18,607 nt of DNA from Coemansia sp. RSA 1804 (lineage: Eukaryota > Kickxellomycota > Kickxellomycetes > Kickxellales > Kickxellaceae): NCBI GenBank assembly GCA_027578815.1, contig JANBTH010000383.1, positions 1 to 18,607 of the forward strand, read 5' to 3'. This document shows positions 8,550-17,317 of the stretch, one piece after another (position 1 is the stretch's first letter; every line of letters starts with the position of its first letter). The notes beneath the pieces were generated by a model. It saw nothing but the letters and a program-made list of their open reading frames with translations, had not been told where the DNA came from and did not search any database. Made by a program: the position numbers and the translations under genes.

Positions 8550-9018
8550 TATTGTCCGTTCTGATGGGTAATGATGCTCTTTTATATTGTTGTTGATATT
8601 GTTAATTCGATTTGCGATAAAATGTCGAGGCTGGCTGGATGAAACTTGTCAATGAAAATGTGTTCAGAACTAATAAAAACAAAAGAAACAATACTAATAA
8701 TAAAAAGACTAAACGCTATGGAAAATGTGAGGAGTAAGAGAAAAAAGAATACAATAGCAGGCAGTGGGTTCAAAAGAGAGAATCCAGTAGAGCCATATCG
8801 CATATAACAGAGCTATTATCAGCTCATGATTAGCACGCAGTTGGATGCTGGATTGCAGATTAGCGGCGTGCTTGGATCTATAATAAAAAAGCATTGGCAC
8901 TTTTTTTTTTCTTCCGTTTTTCCGTTATTTCAGTTCTATCTTTTTTCAGCTTTGAGAAAATCCATTAATGACAGTTTCCTTTATTTCACTCAGCACTCAA
9001 GGCCACCTCTACTGACGA
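8550..9018. promoter_or_regulatory. Divergent promoter region between DCAF7-like and TSR3
   Basis: This 469-base AT-rich region separates two divergent starts and should hold both promoters. Close to TSR3 there is a strong pyrimidine tract (8901-8930) followed by CAG at 8931-8933, and a second TTTTTTCAG at 8941-8949. Both resemble 3' splice acceptors. A GTAAGA at 8734-8739 is a possible donor, which would make an intron in the TSR3 5' UTR. In-frame TGA at 9013-9015 rules out extending TSR3 upstream in the same exon. Confidence 0.45.
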
Positions 9019-10110
9019 ATGAAAGGCGGACGAAAGGGTGGAGCTGGCCGCGGAAAGGCACCGCACCACCGCGCAAAGCATCGCTACGACCAGCCAGCAC
9101 TAGGCGGACGTCTGGGGATGCGTGTGGCAGCAGCAACATCAGCCGGAGACATTGACGGCCACACCGAAGGCGTGGATTCCTCTGGAGACGAGGCAGACGG
9201 GGAATCCAACAACAACAGCAACGCAGTGGTTACGGTTCCGCTGGGCATGTGGGACTTTGACCACTGCGATCCCAAGCGCTGCTCGGGCAGAAAGCTTGCG
9301 CGCATGGGACTTGTGAAGGAATTCCGTCTGGGATACGTGTTCAAGGGCGTTGTGATGAGTCCCGAGGGGAAGCAGGTGGTGTCGCGCGCCGACCTCCCGG
9401 TCATGGAGCAGCATGGCGCTGCTATGATCGACTGCTCGTGGGCCCGACTCGACGAGGTCCCGTTTGGCCGCATCAAGGCGCGCCATAACCGCCTGCTTCC
9501 ATACCTGGTTGCCGCGAATCCCGTTAACTACGGAAAGCCCTGGCGTCTGAACTGCGTGGAGGCGCTGGCTGCTGCGTTCTTTGTTGTGGGCTGGAACGAA
9601 ATAGGTGACCATCTGATGAGCAAGTTCAAGTGGGGCCACGCGTTCAGAGAGATCAATGCCCCGCTGCTGAAAAAGTACGCTGCTTGCGAGGACAATGCCC
9701 AGGTGATCGAGGTGCAGAACCAGTGGATGGCAATGATGGATTGTGAGGCAATGCTTCGTGAGCAAGAGAAGCTTGGTGGAAATACGAACACTGTTTACGT
9801 GTCCTCGAGCAGCAGCGACGAGGGAAGTGGTGGCTCAGATAGCGAGGATGAGAGTGGTCGTACTGATCGCAACCCAAACCACCAGCCGTTTGCAACTACA
9901 GGGGACTTCTTTGCTAACTCAAGCTCTTCAGAATTGGAGGAGGAGGATAGCGGTGCATCAGATACTGACAGCAGCAGCACTGGAAGCGACGAATTCAGTG
10001 AGCGGAAGATGGCAAAGCTTGTGAGCCAGGGCTTGTACAAGGAAGTGACGGATCGACTGGGAAATATTACTTTTGAAAAAGTGGTCAGCATTATTGAACC
10101 AGCAGATTAG
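9019..10110 (+). CDS. TSR3: 18S rRNA aminocarboxypropyltransferase TSR3
   Basis: The gene encodes 363 residues. The ATG at 9019 is supported by an in-frame TGA just upstream (9013-9015). TSR3 transfers the 3-amino-3-carboxypropyl group from S-adenosylmethionine to a hypermodified pseudouridine of 18S rRNA, a late cytoplasmic step of 40S maturation. The conserved core spans about 72-245: VPLGMWDFDHCDPKRCSGRK (73-92), DCSWARLDEVP (138-148), RLLPYLVAANPVNYGK (158-173), LNCVEALAAAF (177-187) and FKWGHAFREIN (203-213). All are family landmarks of the RLI-like N-terminal and SPOUT-like SAM-binding parts. The N-terminus (1-70) is Gly/Arg/Lys-rich. The C-terminal tail (about 260-330) is a Ser/Asp/Glu-rich acidic segment, common in fungal TSR3. 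Length and motifs look complete and functional. Confidence 0.95.
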   Translation: MKGGRKGGAGRGKAPHHRAKHRYDQPALGGRLGMRVAAATSAGDIDGHTEGVDSSGDEADGESNNNSNAVVTVPLGMWDFDHCDPKRCSGRKLARMGLVKEFRLGYVFKGVVMSPEGKQVVSRADLPVMEQHGAAMIDCSWARLDEVPFGRIKARHNRLLPYLVAANPVNYGKPWRLNCVEALAAAFFVVGWNEIGDHLMSKFKWGHAFREINAPLLKKYAACEDNAQVIEVQNQWMAMMDCEAMLREQEKLGGNTNTVYVSSSSSDEGSGGSDSEDESGRTDRNPNHQPFATTGDFFANSSSSELEEEDSGASDTDSSSTGSDEFSERKMAKLVSQGLYKEVTDRLGNITFEKVVSIIEPAD

Positions 10111-10551
10111 GCGCCGACCAAGGATTCTCCAGAAACTTAGCCTCAAAGGCAGACATAATTTTTTCGGAAGACCAATATAGAATGACACAACTCTGTATGA
10201 CAAGGAAAACTTTGTATTTGAATGGGGATATTTAGAAACGTGTGCTTGGTTGCAATATCTGGACATCATTTACAACGAATGGTACAGCCTCGTACTCAAA
10301 CCACAATTAGCACTAGACTTTTTTTGCACAACTCTGTAGCAGTGAAGAAATAATTTGTTATTTCAATTATAATTACAATTTTCTTTTTCCAAACAAAAGA
10401 AACATTTTTGTAGCTGTTTACTTGTCTCTATTCTATTGCAAATGTTCAAGTATTAAATGAAAACCAAAGGAATATTCATTAGAAACAAAAACGTAGGTGA
10501 ATGTTTTGATATTGTTTTTTCTTCTTTCATTTACTTCTTTTCAGCACTGCT
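10111..10551. other. AT-rich gap, TSR3 3' flank
   Basis: This 441-base stretch follows the TSR3 stop and precedes, tail to tail, the stop of the small minus-strand repeat gene. It is markedly richer in A and T than the flanking coding sequence. I see no gene, tRNA or clear mobile element. No canonical AATAAA stands out on the plus strand, so the TSR3 3' end cannot be placed. Confidence 0.5.
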
Positions 10552-10737
10552 CTATTTCTGTGCAGGAGGTGCTTGGGATTCTGCCTTTTCTGCTGCACCT
10601 CTTAAATTTTCATTTCCTTTCTTGCGGGAGATAGGGTTACCTGTAGGATTTGAAGCTGCATCTTTTGCTGCACCTCTTAAATCTTCATATTTTTCCTGGC
10701 GGGAGAGACGATTGCCTGTAGGATTTGAAGCTGGCAT
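10552..10737 (-). CDS. Small hydrophilic protein of two 25-residue tandem repeats (probable gene)
   Basis: The gene encodes 61 residues from the ATG at 10737 to TAG at 10554-10552. Residues 3-27 and 28-52 are a tandem duplication sharing ASNPTGN, then SR, then LRGAA. A short tail of nine residues, ESQAPPAQK, follows. The units agree at 16 of 25 residues and 62 of 75 bases. The protein is strongly hydrophilic, charged, rich in Ala, Asn, Gly and Lys, with no Cys or Trp, no signal peptide and no membrane segment. A TATAAAG box on the minus strand lies about 90 bases upstream, as expected for a real promoter. Codons are AT-leaning (TTA, AGA, AAT, GGT), unlike the GC-leaning neighbours. I do not recognise the family. 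In style it resembles small fungal stress or conidiation hydrophilins, but that is only a resemblance. It could also be the last exon of a longer gene. Confidence 0.55.
   Translation of the reverse strand: MPASNPTGNRLSRQEKYEDLRGAAKDAASNPTGNPISRKKGNENLRGAAEKAESQAPPAQK
10582..10731 (-). repeat. Two tandem 75-bp coding repeats
   Basis: Two direct units, 10731-10657 and 10656-10582 on the minus strand, are in register with the reading frame of the 61-residue protein (25 codons each) and abut without a spacer. By hand alignment 62 of 75 bases match with no gaps. Only two of the 13 differences are silent. Confidence 0.85.
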
Positions 10738-11329
10738 TTTCAATTATATGTGAATTTTGAAGTAGATGATATGCTAATGTGGTTGAATGGTCAATCATCA
10801 AAAAATTCATTCATGGCACAACTTCCTTTATATGTTTTTGAAAACCAGTTTATTGCTACCTATTAGTTCACTTGTATGAGAATTTGGGTAGTTTGTGTGT
10901 AATTCTATCCCCAAATACGTTTGCATATTGCACCATTTTGGTCATTTCTTTTTATATGATTTAACTTCAAATTGCAATATCCATTTCCAAAAGCAAAAAA
11001 AATAGATATCTTGGATATCTTTGCTACTTTTTACTAATATGATTGGGCAATATCGAATATCAAATATGAAAATTTGATAAACAGACTGTGACTGCATATG
11101 TCCATTTAAACATTGATATAACTGCCAGGAATTCCAGATATCCCCAATGAAAAAGAAATGGAGACGGCGTTCTAGAAAAAAATTAATGTAGAAAAAACTA
11201 GAGCCAAAATGCACACTAATATGACGGCCGTATACCAATCCTTGGTCACTTTTTATTTTCGCCAACACAATGCTGGCAATAGATAGTGTTATACAAGTAG
11301 ACATGTTAATAAATATGATAATCTCCAAG
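10738..11329. other. AT-rich gap between the repeat gene and the STK11IP-like gene
   Basis: This 592-base AT-rich spacer is bounded by the start of the 61-residue gene and the stop of the STK11IP-like gene. It should hold the promoter of the former and the 3' UTR of the latter. A minus-strand frame open from about 11304 to 10942 encodes a hydrophobic, Ile/Phe-rich sequence that I do not believe is a protein. A short minus-strand upstream reading frame (ATG at 10814, seven codons, TGA at 10791) lies before the repeat gene, near or upstream of its expected transcription start. Confidence 0.5.
10826..10833 (-). promoter_or_regulatory. Putative TATA box of the tandem-repeat gene
   Basis: The minus strand reads ATATAAAG here, a good TATA consensus, 89 bases before the ATG at 10737. 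With a typical TATA-to-start distance this gives a 5' UTR of roughly 50-60 bases. In AT-rich DNA such a motif can arise by chance. Confidence 0.4.
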
Positions 11330-14300
11330 CTACGCTAGACATACCTCAACACCAGCCACGCCAGCGCCCTTGGTAAGGACACTCAAGGCCTCGACACATT
11401 CCTCCGCGCTTGCGTGCGTGGCAAACCAGATACGCCAACCACACATGTCAGCATCGTCTGCAGCGCAATCATGGGTGCTGTCGCTGCCACGCTTGGCGGT
11501 AGCAAACTTGATGTGGACCATCGCATGCCAGCTTGATCCAGTGCATCCCAGGACCTCATTGCTCGATGTGGACTGTGGTTGCTTTTCATTGGACGCACTT
11601 GCTGCCGGGGATGCTGGCAACCTTTGTTGTGGAAGAACCGCTACCGGCATTGAGAGGAGCGTGATCTGGCAGATATCGGTGATAGGACGCGCATGGACAA
11701 CGGTGTCATACTGGTTGATGGCGCTGGACATTAGCTGGTGTGCAGGGTCCGCCGCGGCGCCTGCCTCGATGCCAGCTATCATTGGTCGCATGTCATCGCG
11801 GACGGTGGACGAGCCGGACTCATGGTTCCCAATACTATTAGCTGCAGAGGTTGCTGCCGACACCGGTCTGGATGTTGCCGTTGACGCCGAGCTCGGAGCA
11901 TTGGATCTACGCGCAAGCTCCTCCGTCAGAGCCTGCGGGTCGTACGTGTCCGGATCCGACGTAACGATGGTCGGCGGCGCAATGCGCTGCCACTTGTGGT
12001 ACAGCAGCCGAAGATCAGGGACTGGCGGCGGCCACACATCAACACGCTCGCGCACAAGGTAAAGGAACTGCGGCGATGCAACAAGCGTGAGCGGCAATAT
12101 GCCTGCTGTGCTGGCAGGCGCTGCCGCAGAAACAGGATCACGGTCGTCCAAACTGGGTTCGCCAGTAGGCGATAGAACGCAGCCAACGCAAAAGTACAGC
12201 TTGAGAAACTCGTACGTGACTTTGTCCACAATCACGTTGTCGCCGCTCGATGCATCCACAAGCGCGCCAGGCTGCTTGCTGCTGGGTGAGCGAAGAAGCT
12301 CCTTTTGCAGAATGCGAAGCGCGCGCTTGCGATTCTCCAGAACCAGCTGCGTGGACAATGCGTCTACTGTCTTTGCTGGGAGATCGCCAGCACCGCTTCT
12401 ACTATGACCCTCACCGCTGTCATTGTCATCATCGATCTCGTCAAACGCCGTCGGACGCAGAAACACTTGCTGAACCAAGTGGTGCATCGCCCACTCGACG
12501 TCGTGGTTGATTGCACGGAGCCGCCCGCTGCCAATGCCAGCAGCGTCCGAGTTCAAAACCTTGGTCTCGTACCCTATCTCCACCAACGAATCCAAGAGAT
12601 CCGAGCACGCAAGCCGGTCCCGGATAAGAAAAACGCAAGATGACGCAACCTTGCTCTGGTGAGTCCCATGGTATCTCGGTGCTTGCTGAGCAGACCGCAA
12701 TGCGCTTGCTTTCGCAATATACCCATTCGTATGCACGCTGCGCTCCAGATTCCTGGCATCCGCAAGTGCGCCCGGGTCGGAGGCAGATGCGTGTGCTGGA
12801 TACGCGGCGTGTGCGGTTGAAAGAAGCGGATGCAGGTTCTTTGACCCCCACTGCTTGCTTCCCTTGTCCTCAAGCGTCAGCAGCGACGAATGCAGTGCCA
12901 GATACTGCCGGTTAGGACCAATGTCAATCCGGCCCAAAGCCGCAAGGGGGATTGAAAACAAGAGTCCGAGATGCTGTTCGGGACGCAGATCCATCTCCGC
13001 ACGTCTCGCAGCATCGGCTGCCTCGTTTGTAAGAGAGTCCCAAGTGAGCGAAAACACGTATATCGCATGCGAACTCAGCGCCAGGTACACCGCCTGCTCT
13101 ACAATGTCGGGTGCCAATGCTGCACTTGCCCGCCAGTCCGACTGGATAACATGTGCACGTCTCTCGTGCTCCGGAATACCCTCCAGCAGCTCATCCTTCT
13201 CTGTGTCTCCAGATGCAGTCGAAATCGCCGTTCCTCCAAGAAAAGACGAGAACCCCCACTTGCTCCCAGACGGTGGTTTGTTGCCTGCGCTGTTGCTGGC
13301 GGCGCCACGGTTGCTGCTGCTTGGCGGCCTAGTGCCCTGGGCTTGCCTGCCTTCGGGCACCAACGGGTAGGCTTGGCGTACCAGTCCAGCTGGAACCCAG
13401 CGCTTCAGCCTTTCGCCGTCGGCTTCAAACACGCTGAGTTGCAAAAACAGCTCAATCGCATTGGATGTCTCAGAAAAGGGCAACGATCCGCGGACAGCCA
13501 CACCTCCAAGCCGCTCAATCTCCCGCTGTGCAAGCTCTTTCGCCTCTGTAATCTGCTTTGCACGTCTAGCCCTTTGCTCGTTTCTTGCTGCCAAGGTCTC
13601 TGCCGTCCCAGCCGCTTCCTTGGCAGATCGTCTAGCCGACGCTGGGCGGTTCCTGCGGGACACAAACGACTGCTTCCAGATCGGCTCTACGTCCTTCGGT
13701 GTCTCCTCTCCGCCGCCACTGTTGGAGCTCCGCTCCTCATCGGATGCGTAGAACTCGCGCAGGTACTTGCGCTTGCACTGCGGGCACTGCAGTTCCGTTG
13801 GTGGGGGCGGGAACAGGATAAACTGCTTGTCGCTGGGAAGCATTTCGAAGCTTGTGCGCTCATGATCGATGGATCCACGCCAGCTACAGCGCAGGCATTC
13901 GGCTTGCTTGTAAACCCTTTCAGAAAGACCCTGTCTGGAGTTATCGTCACAGATGGCAGCAAGTGCATCCGCAAAGACAGAGAATCCACGTGCTGTGCTG
14001 TCAGTATCACACATGTACTCGATCCAGCGGGGCGACTCGAATCGGTTGTCCTTTAGCTCAACGAGGATGCTGTTGTCGGAAGGGCGTTTGATGCGCACAA
14101 TCTGCACAAGAGCGGCCCTGCTGGCTATCTGATGCACGTCGGCATTATCTGTCGGTGAGCCCGGATCTTCAATTCCGGCGGCAACCTCTATTAGCTCATG
14201 CGCAGTAATGTAAACCGATTGGCCGCTCGACTCATGACGCTGGACCACTCTGCTTCCAAGAGGAACGCCCTGGTCGCCCGCATACGGGGTTTCAACAATC

Positions 14301-17300
14301 GGTATAAATCCGTAATGCGCGACACGAACTCCTTCGCCATTAAGTGCCGCGCTCACGCCCTCGCCTTTACGCAGCTTGTCTATTTCGTCTAGCTGCTGAG
14401 ATCGCGTCCTGGAATGCGCTGTGCCTTCTTTTCCCGATCCCTGGCGGAGCAAGCCATCCACTGCTAGACTATCCTGACTGCCGTTCTCGCGGGGGCTCTC
14501 ACGAGCACTCGTTGTCGCAGATCCCAAAAGATTGTCGTCACTATCGACGATACCCAGCCCTACAGCTTCTCCCTCCTCCTGCTGTAAAGAGGCAGCATCG
14601 TCCGCGCCGTGTTCGCCTCGAGCATCCTTCGCCTTCTCGTCGGGAGAATAATGCGGCAATCGCGGAATGTCCTTCTTGTGGACCACTGGTTTTCGCCGAG
14701 GAAAAAGAAAGCTCGGGAGCACGGTGTCCGGAACCGCACGACTTGGATCCGTGTCCGAGTTGCTGTCATCGATGATCTGGCGCACACTGCTCGACAAGTA
14801 CGGCTCCTCCCTGGTGTCGCTTTGAACGCCATCGAATCCGGAGCCAAGCGAATCGTGTGTGGATACAAGGCCAAAAAGAGTGGCGGACGGCTGCGGCTGT
14901 CCGAACTGCGCGCCCTGGTGTACCACTGGAGAGGTCGGCGACGCCTCGCGGGACTGCGACTGCAGTTCGGCAAACGCACGGAGCCACGACGACCCGGCCT
15001 CTGCGCGCATCATCTCGACCCGGCGGCGGTACCGCTCGGGATCGCGCAGAATTGACGTGCGCGTGCGTACGCTGGGCGCTACTGAGCTGGGTACCGGGCT
15101 GGCTGGACGTCCGCCATAGCTGGAAGAAGCAAAATAATAGTCAGAAGCAGCAGCAGCAGTGGAGGATCTGGGCATTGCCATGGTGTTGTGGAGAGCACCA
15201 CCTCTCGCTGCCGTTGTTGCTGCTGGTGGCGGTGTAGCCGAACCAAGAATCCCACCAAGCGTGGTTGCTGTTGCACGCCGTTTGACTCGTGTTCGCGGCT
15301 TCATAGAGATCAGCTGCGGCCCGACCAGCGATGCTGATGTGGCCAGCGATGGCGGGTTGGATCTGGCGGCTGCGTGAGTGCGCCGGTGGGCCGCCATCAG
15401 CTCGGTCGCTCGGAGCACACGAGTGATCTTCTCTGCTGGAACAAGCAAGTGGTCACTGATTGGAGAAGACGCATCCTTTGGCTCGTGTGGGCTGCTGCCA
15501 GCCGTGTACACGCTCTCCGGCTCATCCATATGGCGACCACTATAGTCATAATCATATTCATCATTGGTATTATTGCCGTTCTCGTTCCCCACATCTCCGT
15601 CATCACTGTCAGCTCCGTCGTCAACAGCCTCCTCAATCACTGCAACCTTGGGCCTGTGCATCTTCTTTGCTGGCACGCCCGGTGTCGCAGCGACTGCAGC
15701 ACCAATGCGGTGGCCAGTAGCAACCCGCGGGATCTTCGCCATCGCACGCCGTTCCTGGCTGGTCGGACCACGGCCATCAAGCACGAGCGGAACATCCCGG
15801 TGGTCAAAGGCCGAGAATATCTGCGGACGGTAGCTCTGGCTGTTGTTCTGCGTAAACGGGTTGCCTCGGACATCCAGACTGCTTAGCGACGGCATATTGC
15901 GCAGCGCAAGGATGGCCGTCCATGAGTCCAGGAGGTTGTTTGATATATCCAGCGTCTCGAGCGCCCAGAGCCTGTGCAGCCCAGCGACGTCGTCAATGCG
16001 GTTGTCGGACAGGTCGAGCTGCACGACACTTCCAAGCTTCAGCGAGATATCCGCGACGCTGGTAATTGCGTTGCCTCTCAAATCCAGCCACGACAGATTG
16101 TAGAGTTTCACAAGGGACGCTGGAACGCTCTCCAACTCACAGCACGCAAGGGAAAGACAGGAGACGTGTGGCAGCAGGTGTGGAAGCGTAGAGCCTAGCG
16201 GAGACAAGTCAATTCCGGGATTCCTTGACAGATCCAGGAGCGCAAGACGGCTCCAAGCATGCTCGGACTCCACACCATTCTCACCGCGAAGCCCAAGCAC
16301 GGTGTCGAGCGCCAAACCCGCGTACTCCACCTTCAGACACGTAAGCCTGCCAGGCATCCAGGTGTCCCAGAACCGAAGCGCCGCATGCGGGATGCTCTGG
16401 ATATCCAGGAACTCGAGCCGCGGAAACCACGTCAAAACAGCCTGGACGTCGGACTCTGCCACCTCCTCGGCCTCGGCCGACAGTCTCAGAGCGGTTGCTC
16501 TGGCAAAGATGTTGGACAGCAGCTGCCATGCGGCTGTACGTACCTGCTCATCGCTGTGCGTCCCTGCCGTGCTTGTCGTGGCTGCATTGTTTGTCCCCAT
16601 TGCGGCAGATCCATTATTCTCCATTCCCTGGGCGTCGCCAGTATCATTGTTGCTGCTGCCATTGCCTGCGCTAGGGCCCCAACCCCACAGCCGCAGCCCG
16701 TTGCCGCCGCCATTGCTATCGTTGCCGCCAGCAGCCAGTGACCGTGCACCGCCGGACTCCTCAGACGAACCCTGTCGCCCCATAGCGGGGGACTTTGCAG
16801 CCTCGCCGGCGGTTAGGCGGGACACAAGCGTGTCGACCAGCGATGTCGGCTTGCCCAGCGCGTCGACGTACTCAAAGTACCGGAACACGTGGGCCAGACA
16901 CCGGCAATCGTCCCACGAAAGCCACACCATCATTGCCTGCCTTGACCCGTGCGTATCATGTGTGCTCTTGCTGCTCCTGAGAACCGTCGACTGCATTGGG
17001 TGCAAGTACAGCCCATGCCGCGGCGTGTCCTGTCCGCCGTCGCCAGCCGCTGCTGCCGATGTTCCAAACAGGGTGTGTGCGAGCGCCTGGGTCGGTGTTT
17101 GGAACAGCGAGACCAGTGCGCTGCCCAGGGTTTTTGTGCGATTCGACAGCATGTCCTGTGTTGCGCCGTATTGCTGCTGTTCATGTTGCTGCTGCTGGTT
17201 CTGGTTCTGATGCAGAAGTAGTGGCGGCGTAACCAGTACGTGTGCCTCGTTTGTGGCTAGCGCTGAGGCTATTTTGCATACCTGAGCAGCCGCTTGGGCG

Positions 17301-17317
17301 TTCAGCGAGGTGGTCAT
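11330..17317 (-). CDS. STK11IP-like (LKB1-interacting protein 1) LRR and zinc-ribbon protein
   Basis: The gene encodes 1995 residues from the ATG at 17317 in one frame. Seen directly: a Gln-rich run (37-49); an SDS22-like leucine-rich repeat block (about 298-500: LSWLDLRGN, VVQLDLSDNRI, LETLDISNNLLD, LSSLDVRGNPF); KPRTRVKRRAT (673-683); an arginine-rich ILRDPERYRRR followed by SSWLRAFAELQ (756-786); PH-like segments at about 1035-1130, 1285-1580 and 1700-1990; and a C4 zinc ribbon (CLRC 1141-1144, CPQC 1178-1181). The order of LRR, basic RVRRA-type motif, FGRNWL-like helix, PH-like segment, CxxC ... CxxC ribbon and further PH-like segments matches metazoan STK11IP, which binds LKB1 at the lysosome and has been reported as an mTORC1 substrate acting on V-ATPase. 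The protein is about twice the animal length because of Ser/Gly/Asp-rich linkers. Orthology is inferred from architecture; a Nischarin-like LRR protein is the main alternative. VMA22 lies just upstream on the same strand. Confidence 0.75.
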   Translation of the reverse strand: MTTSLNAQAAAQVCKIASALATNEAHVLVTPPLLLHQNQNQQQQHEQQQYGATQDMLSNRTKTLGSALVSLFQTPTQALAHTLFGTSAAAAGDGGQDTPRHGLYLHPMQSTVLRSSKSTHDTHGSRQAMMVWLSWDDCRCLAHVFRYFEYVDALGKPTSLVDTLVSRLTAGEAAKSPAMGRQGSSEESGGARSLAAGGNDSNGGGNGLRLWGWGPSAGNGSSNNDTGDAQGMENNGSAAMGTNNAATTSTAGTHSDEQVRTAAWQLLSNIFARATALRLSAEAEEVAESDVQAVLTWFPRLEFLDIQSIPHAALRFWDTWMPGRLTCLKVEYAGLALDTVLGLRGENGVESEHAWSRLALLDLSRNPGIDLSPLGSTLPHLLPHVSCLSLACCELESVPASLVKLYNLSWLDLRGNAITSVADISLKLGSVVQLDLSDNRIDDVAGLHRLWALETLDISNNLLDSWTAILALRNMPSLSSLDVRGNPFTQNNSQSYRPQIFSAFDHRDVPLVLDGRGPTSQERRAMAKIPRVATGHRIGAAVAATPGVPAKKMHRPKVAVIEEAVDDGADSDDGDVGNENGNNTNDEYDYDYSGRHMDEPESVYTAGSSPHEPKDASSPISDHLLVPAEKITRVLRATELMAAHRRTHAAARSNPPSLATSASLVGPQLISMKPRTRVKRRATATTLGGILGSATPPPAATTAARGGALHNTMAMPRSSTAAAASDYYFASSSYGGRPASPVPSSVAPSVRTRTSILRDPERYRRRVEMMRAEAGSSWLRAFAELQSQSREASPTSPVVHQGAQFGQPQPSATLFGLVSTHDSLGSGFDGVQSDTREEPYLSSSVRQIIDDSNSDTDPSRAVPDTVLPSFLFPRRKPVVHKKDIPRLPHYSPDEKAKDARGEHGADDAASLQQEEGEAVGLGIVDSDDNLLGSATTSARESPRENGSQDSLAVDGLLRQGSGKEGTAHSRTRSQQLDEIDKLRKGEGVSAALNGEGVRVAHYGFIPIVETPYAGDQGVPLGSRVVQRHESSGQSVYITAHELIEVAAGIEDPGSPTDNADVHQIASRAALVQIVRIKRPSDNSILVELKDNRFESPRWIEYMCDTDSTARGFSVFADALAAICDDNSRQGLSERVYKQAECLRCSWRGSIDHERTSFEMLPSDKQFILFPPPPTELQCPQCKRKYLREFYASDEERSSNSGGGEETPKDVEPIWKQSFVSRRNRPASARRSAKEAAGTAETLAARNEQRARRAKQITEAKELAQREIERLGGVAVRGSLPFSETSNAIELFLQLSVFEADGERLKRWVPAGLVRQAYPLVPEGRQAQGTRPPSSSNRGAASNSAGNKPPSGSKWGFSSFLGGTAISTASGDTEKDELLEGIPEHERRAHVIQSDWRASAALAPDIVEQAVYLALSSHAIYVFSLTWDSLTNEAADAARRAEMDLRPEQHLGLLFSIPLAALGRIDIGPNRQYLALHSSLLTLEDKGSKQWGSKNLHPLLSTAHAAYPAHASASDPGALADARNLERSVHTNGYIAKASALRSAQQAPRYHGTHQSKVASSCVFLIRDRLACSDLLDSLVEIGYETKVLNSDAAGIGSGRLRAINHDVEWAMHHLVQQVFLRPTAFDEIDDDNDSGEGHSRSGAGDLPAKTVDALSTQLVLENRKRALRILQKELLRSPSSKQPGALVDASSGDNVIVDKVTYEFLKLYFCVGCVLSPTGEPSLDDRDPVSAAAPASTAGILPLTLVASPQFLYLVRERVDVWPPPVPDLRLLYHKWQRIAPPTIVTSDPDTYDPQALTEELARRSNAPSSASTATSRPVSAATSAANSIGNHESGSSTVRDDMRPMIAGIEAGAAADPAHQLMSSAINQYDTVVHARPITDICQITLLSMPVAVLPQQRLPASPAASASNEKQPQSTSSNEVLGCTGSSWHAMVHIKFATAKRGSDSTHDCAADDADMCGWRIWFATHASAEECVEALSVLTKGAGVAGVEVCLA

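Noticed and set aside
8826..9155. Plus-strand frame of about 109 codons leading into TSR3
   Set aside because: It is out of frame with TSR3, runs through a poly-T tract and has no conserved content. It is better read as promoter or leader sequence.
10457..10753. Plus-strand frame of 98 codons opposite the tandem-repeat gene
   Set aside because: It shows the same duplicated DNA, but in this strand the translation is hydrophobic and irregular. The minus-strand frame gives a coherent hydrophilic repeat with its own TATA box.
10942..11304. Minus-strand frame of about 120 codons just downstream of the STK11IP-like stop
   Set aside because: The translation is Ile/Phe/Tyr-rich, as random AT-rich sequence gives. 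There is no recognisable motif, and it is out of frame with any sensible splice from the gene upstream.
12971..14056. Open frame of 361 codons on the plus strand inside the STK11IP-like gene
   Set aside because: It lies wholly antisense to a gene with clear domains. Its translation is Arg/Cys/Ser-rich with no motif, as expected from the opposite strand of GC-leaning coding DNA.
16302..17210. Open frame of 302 codons on the plus strand opposite the LRR region
   Set aside because: It is an antisense shadow of the LRR-coding region, Ser/Pro/Ala/Cys-rich with no family features.
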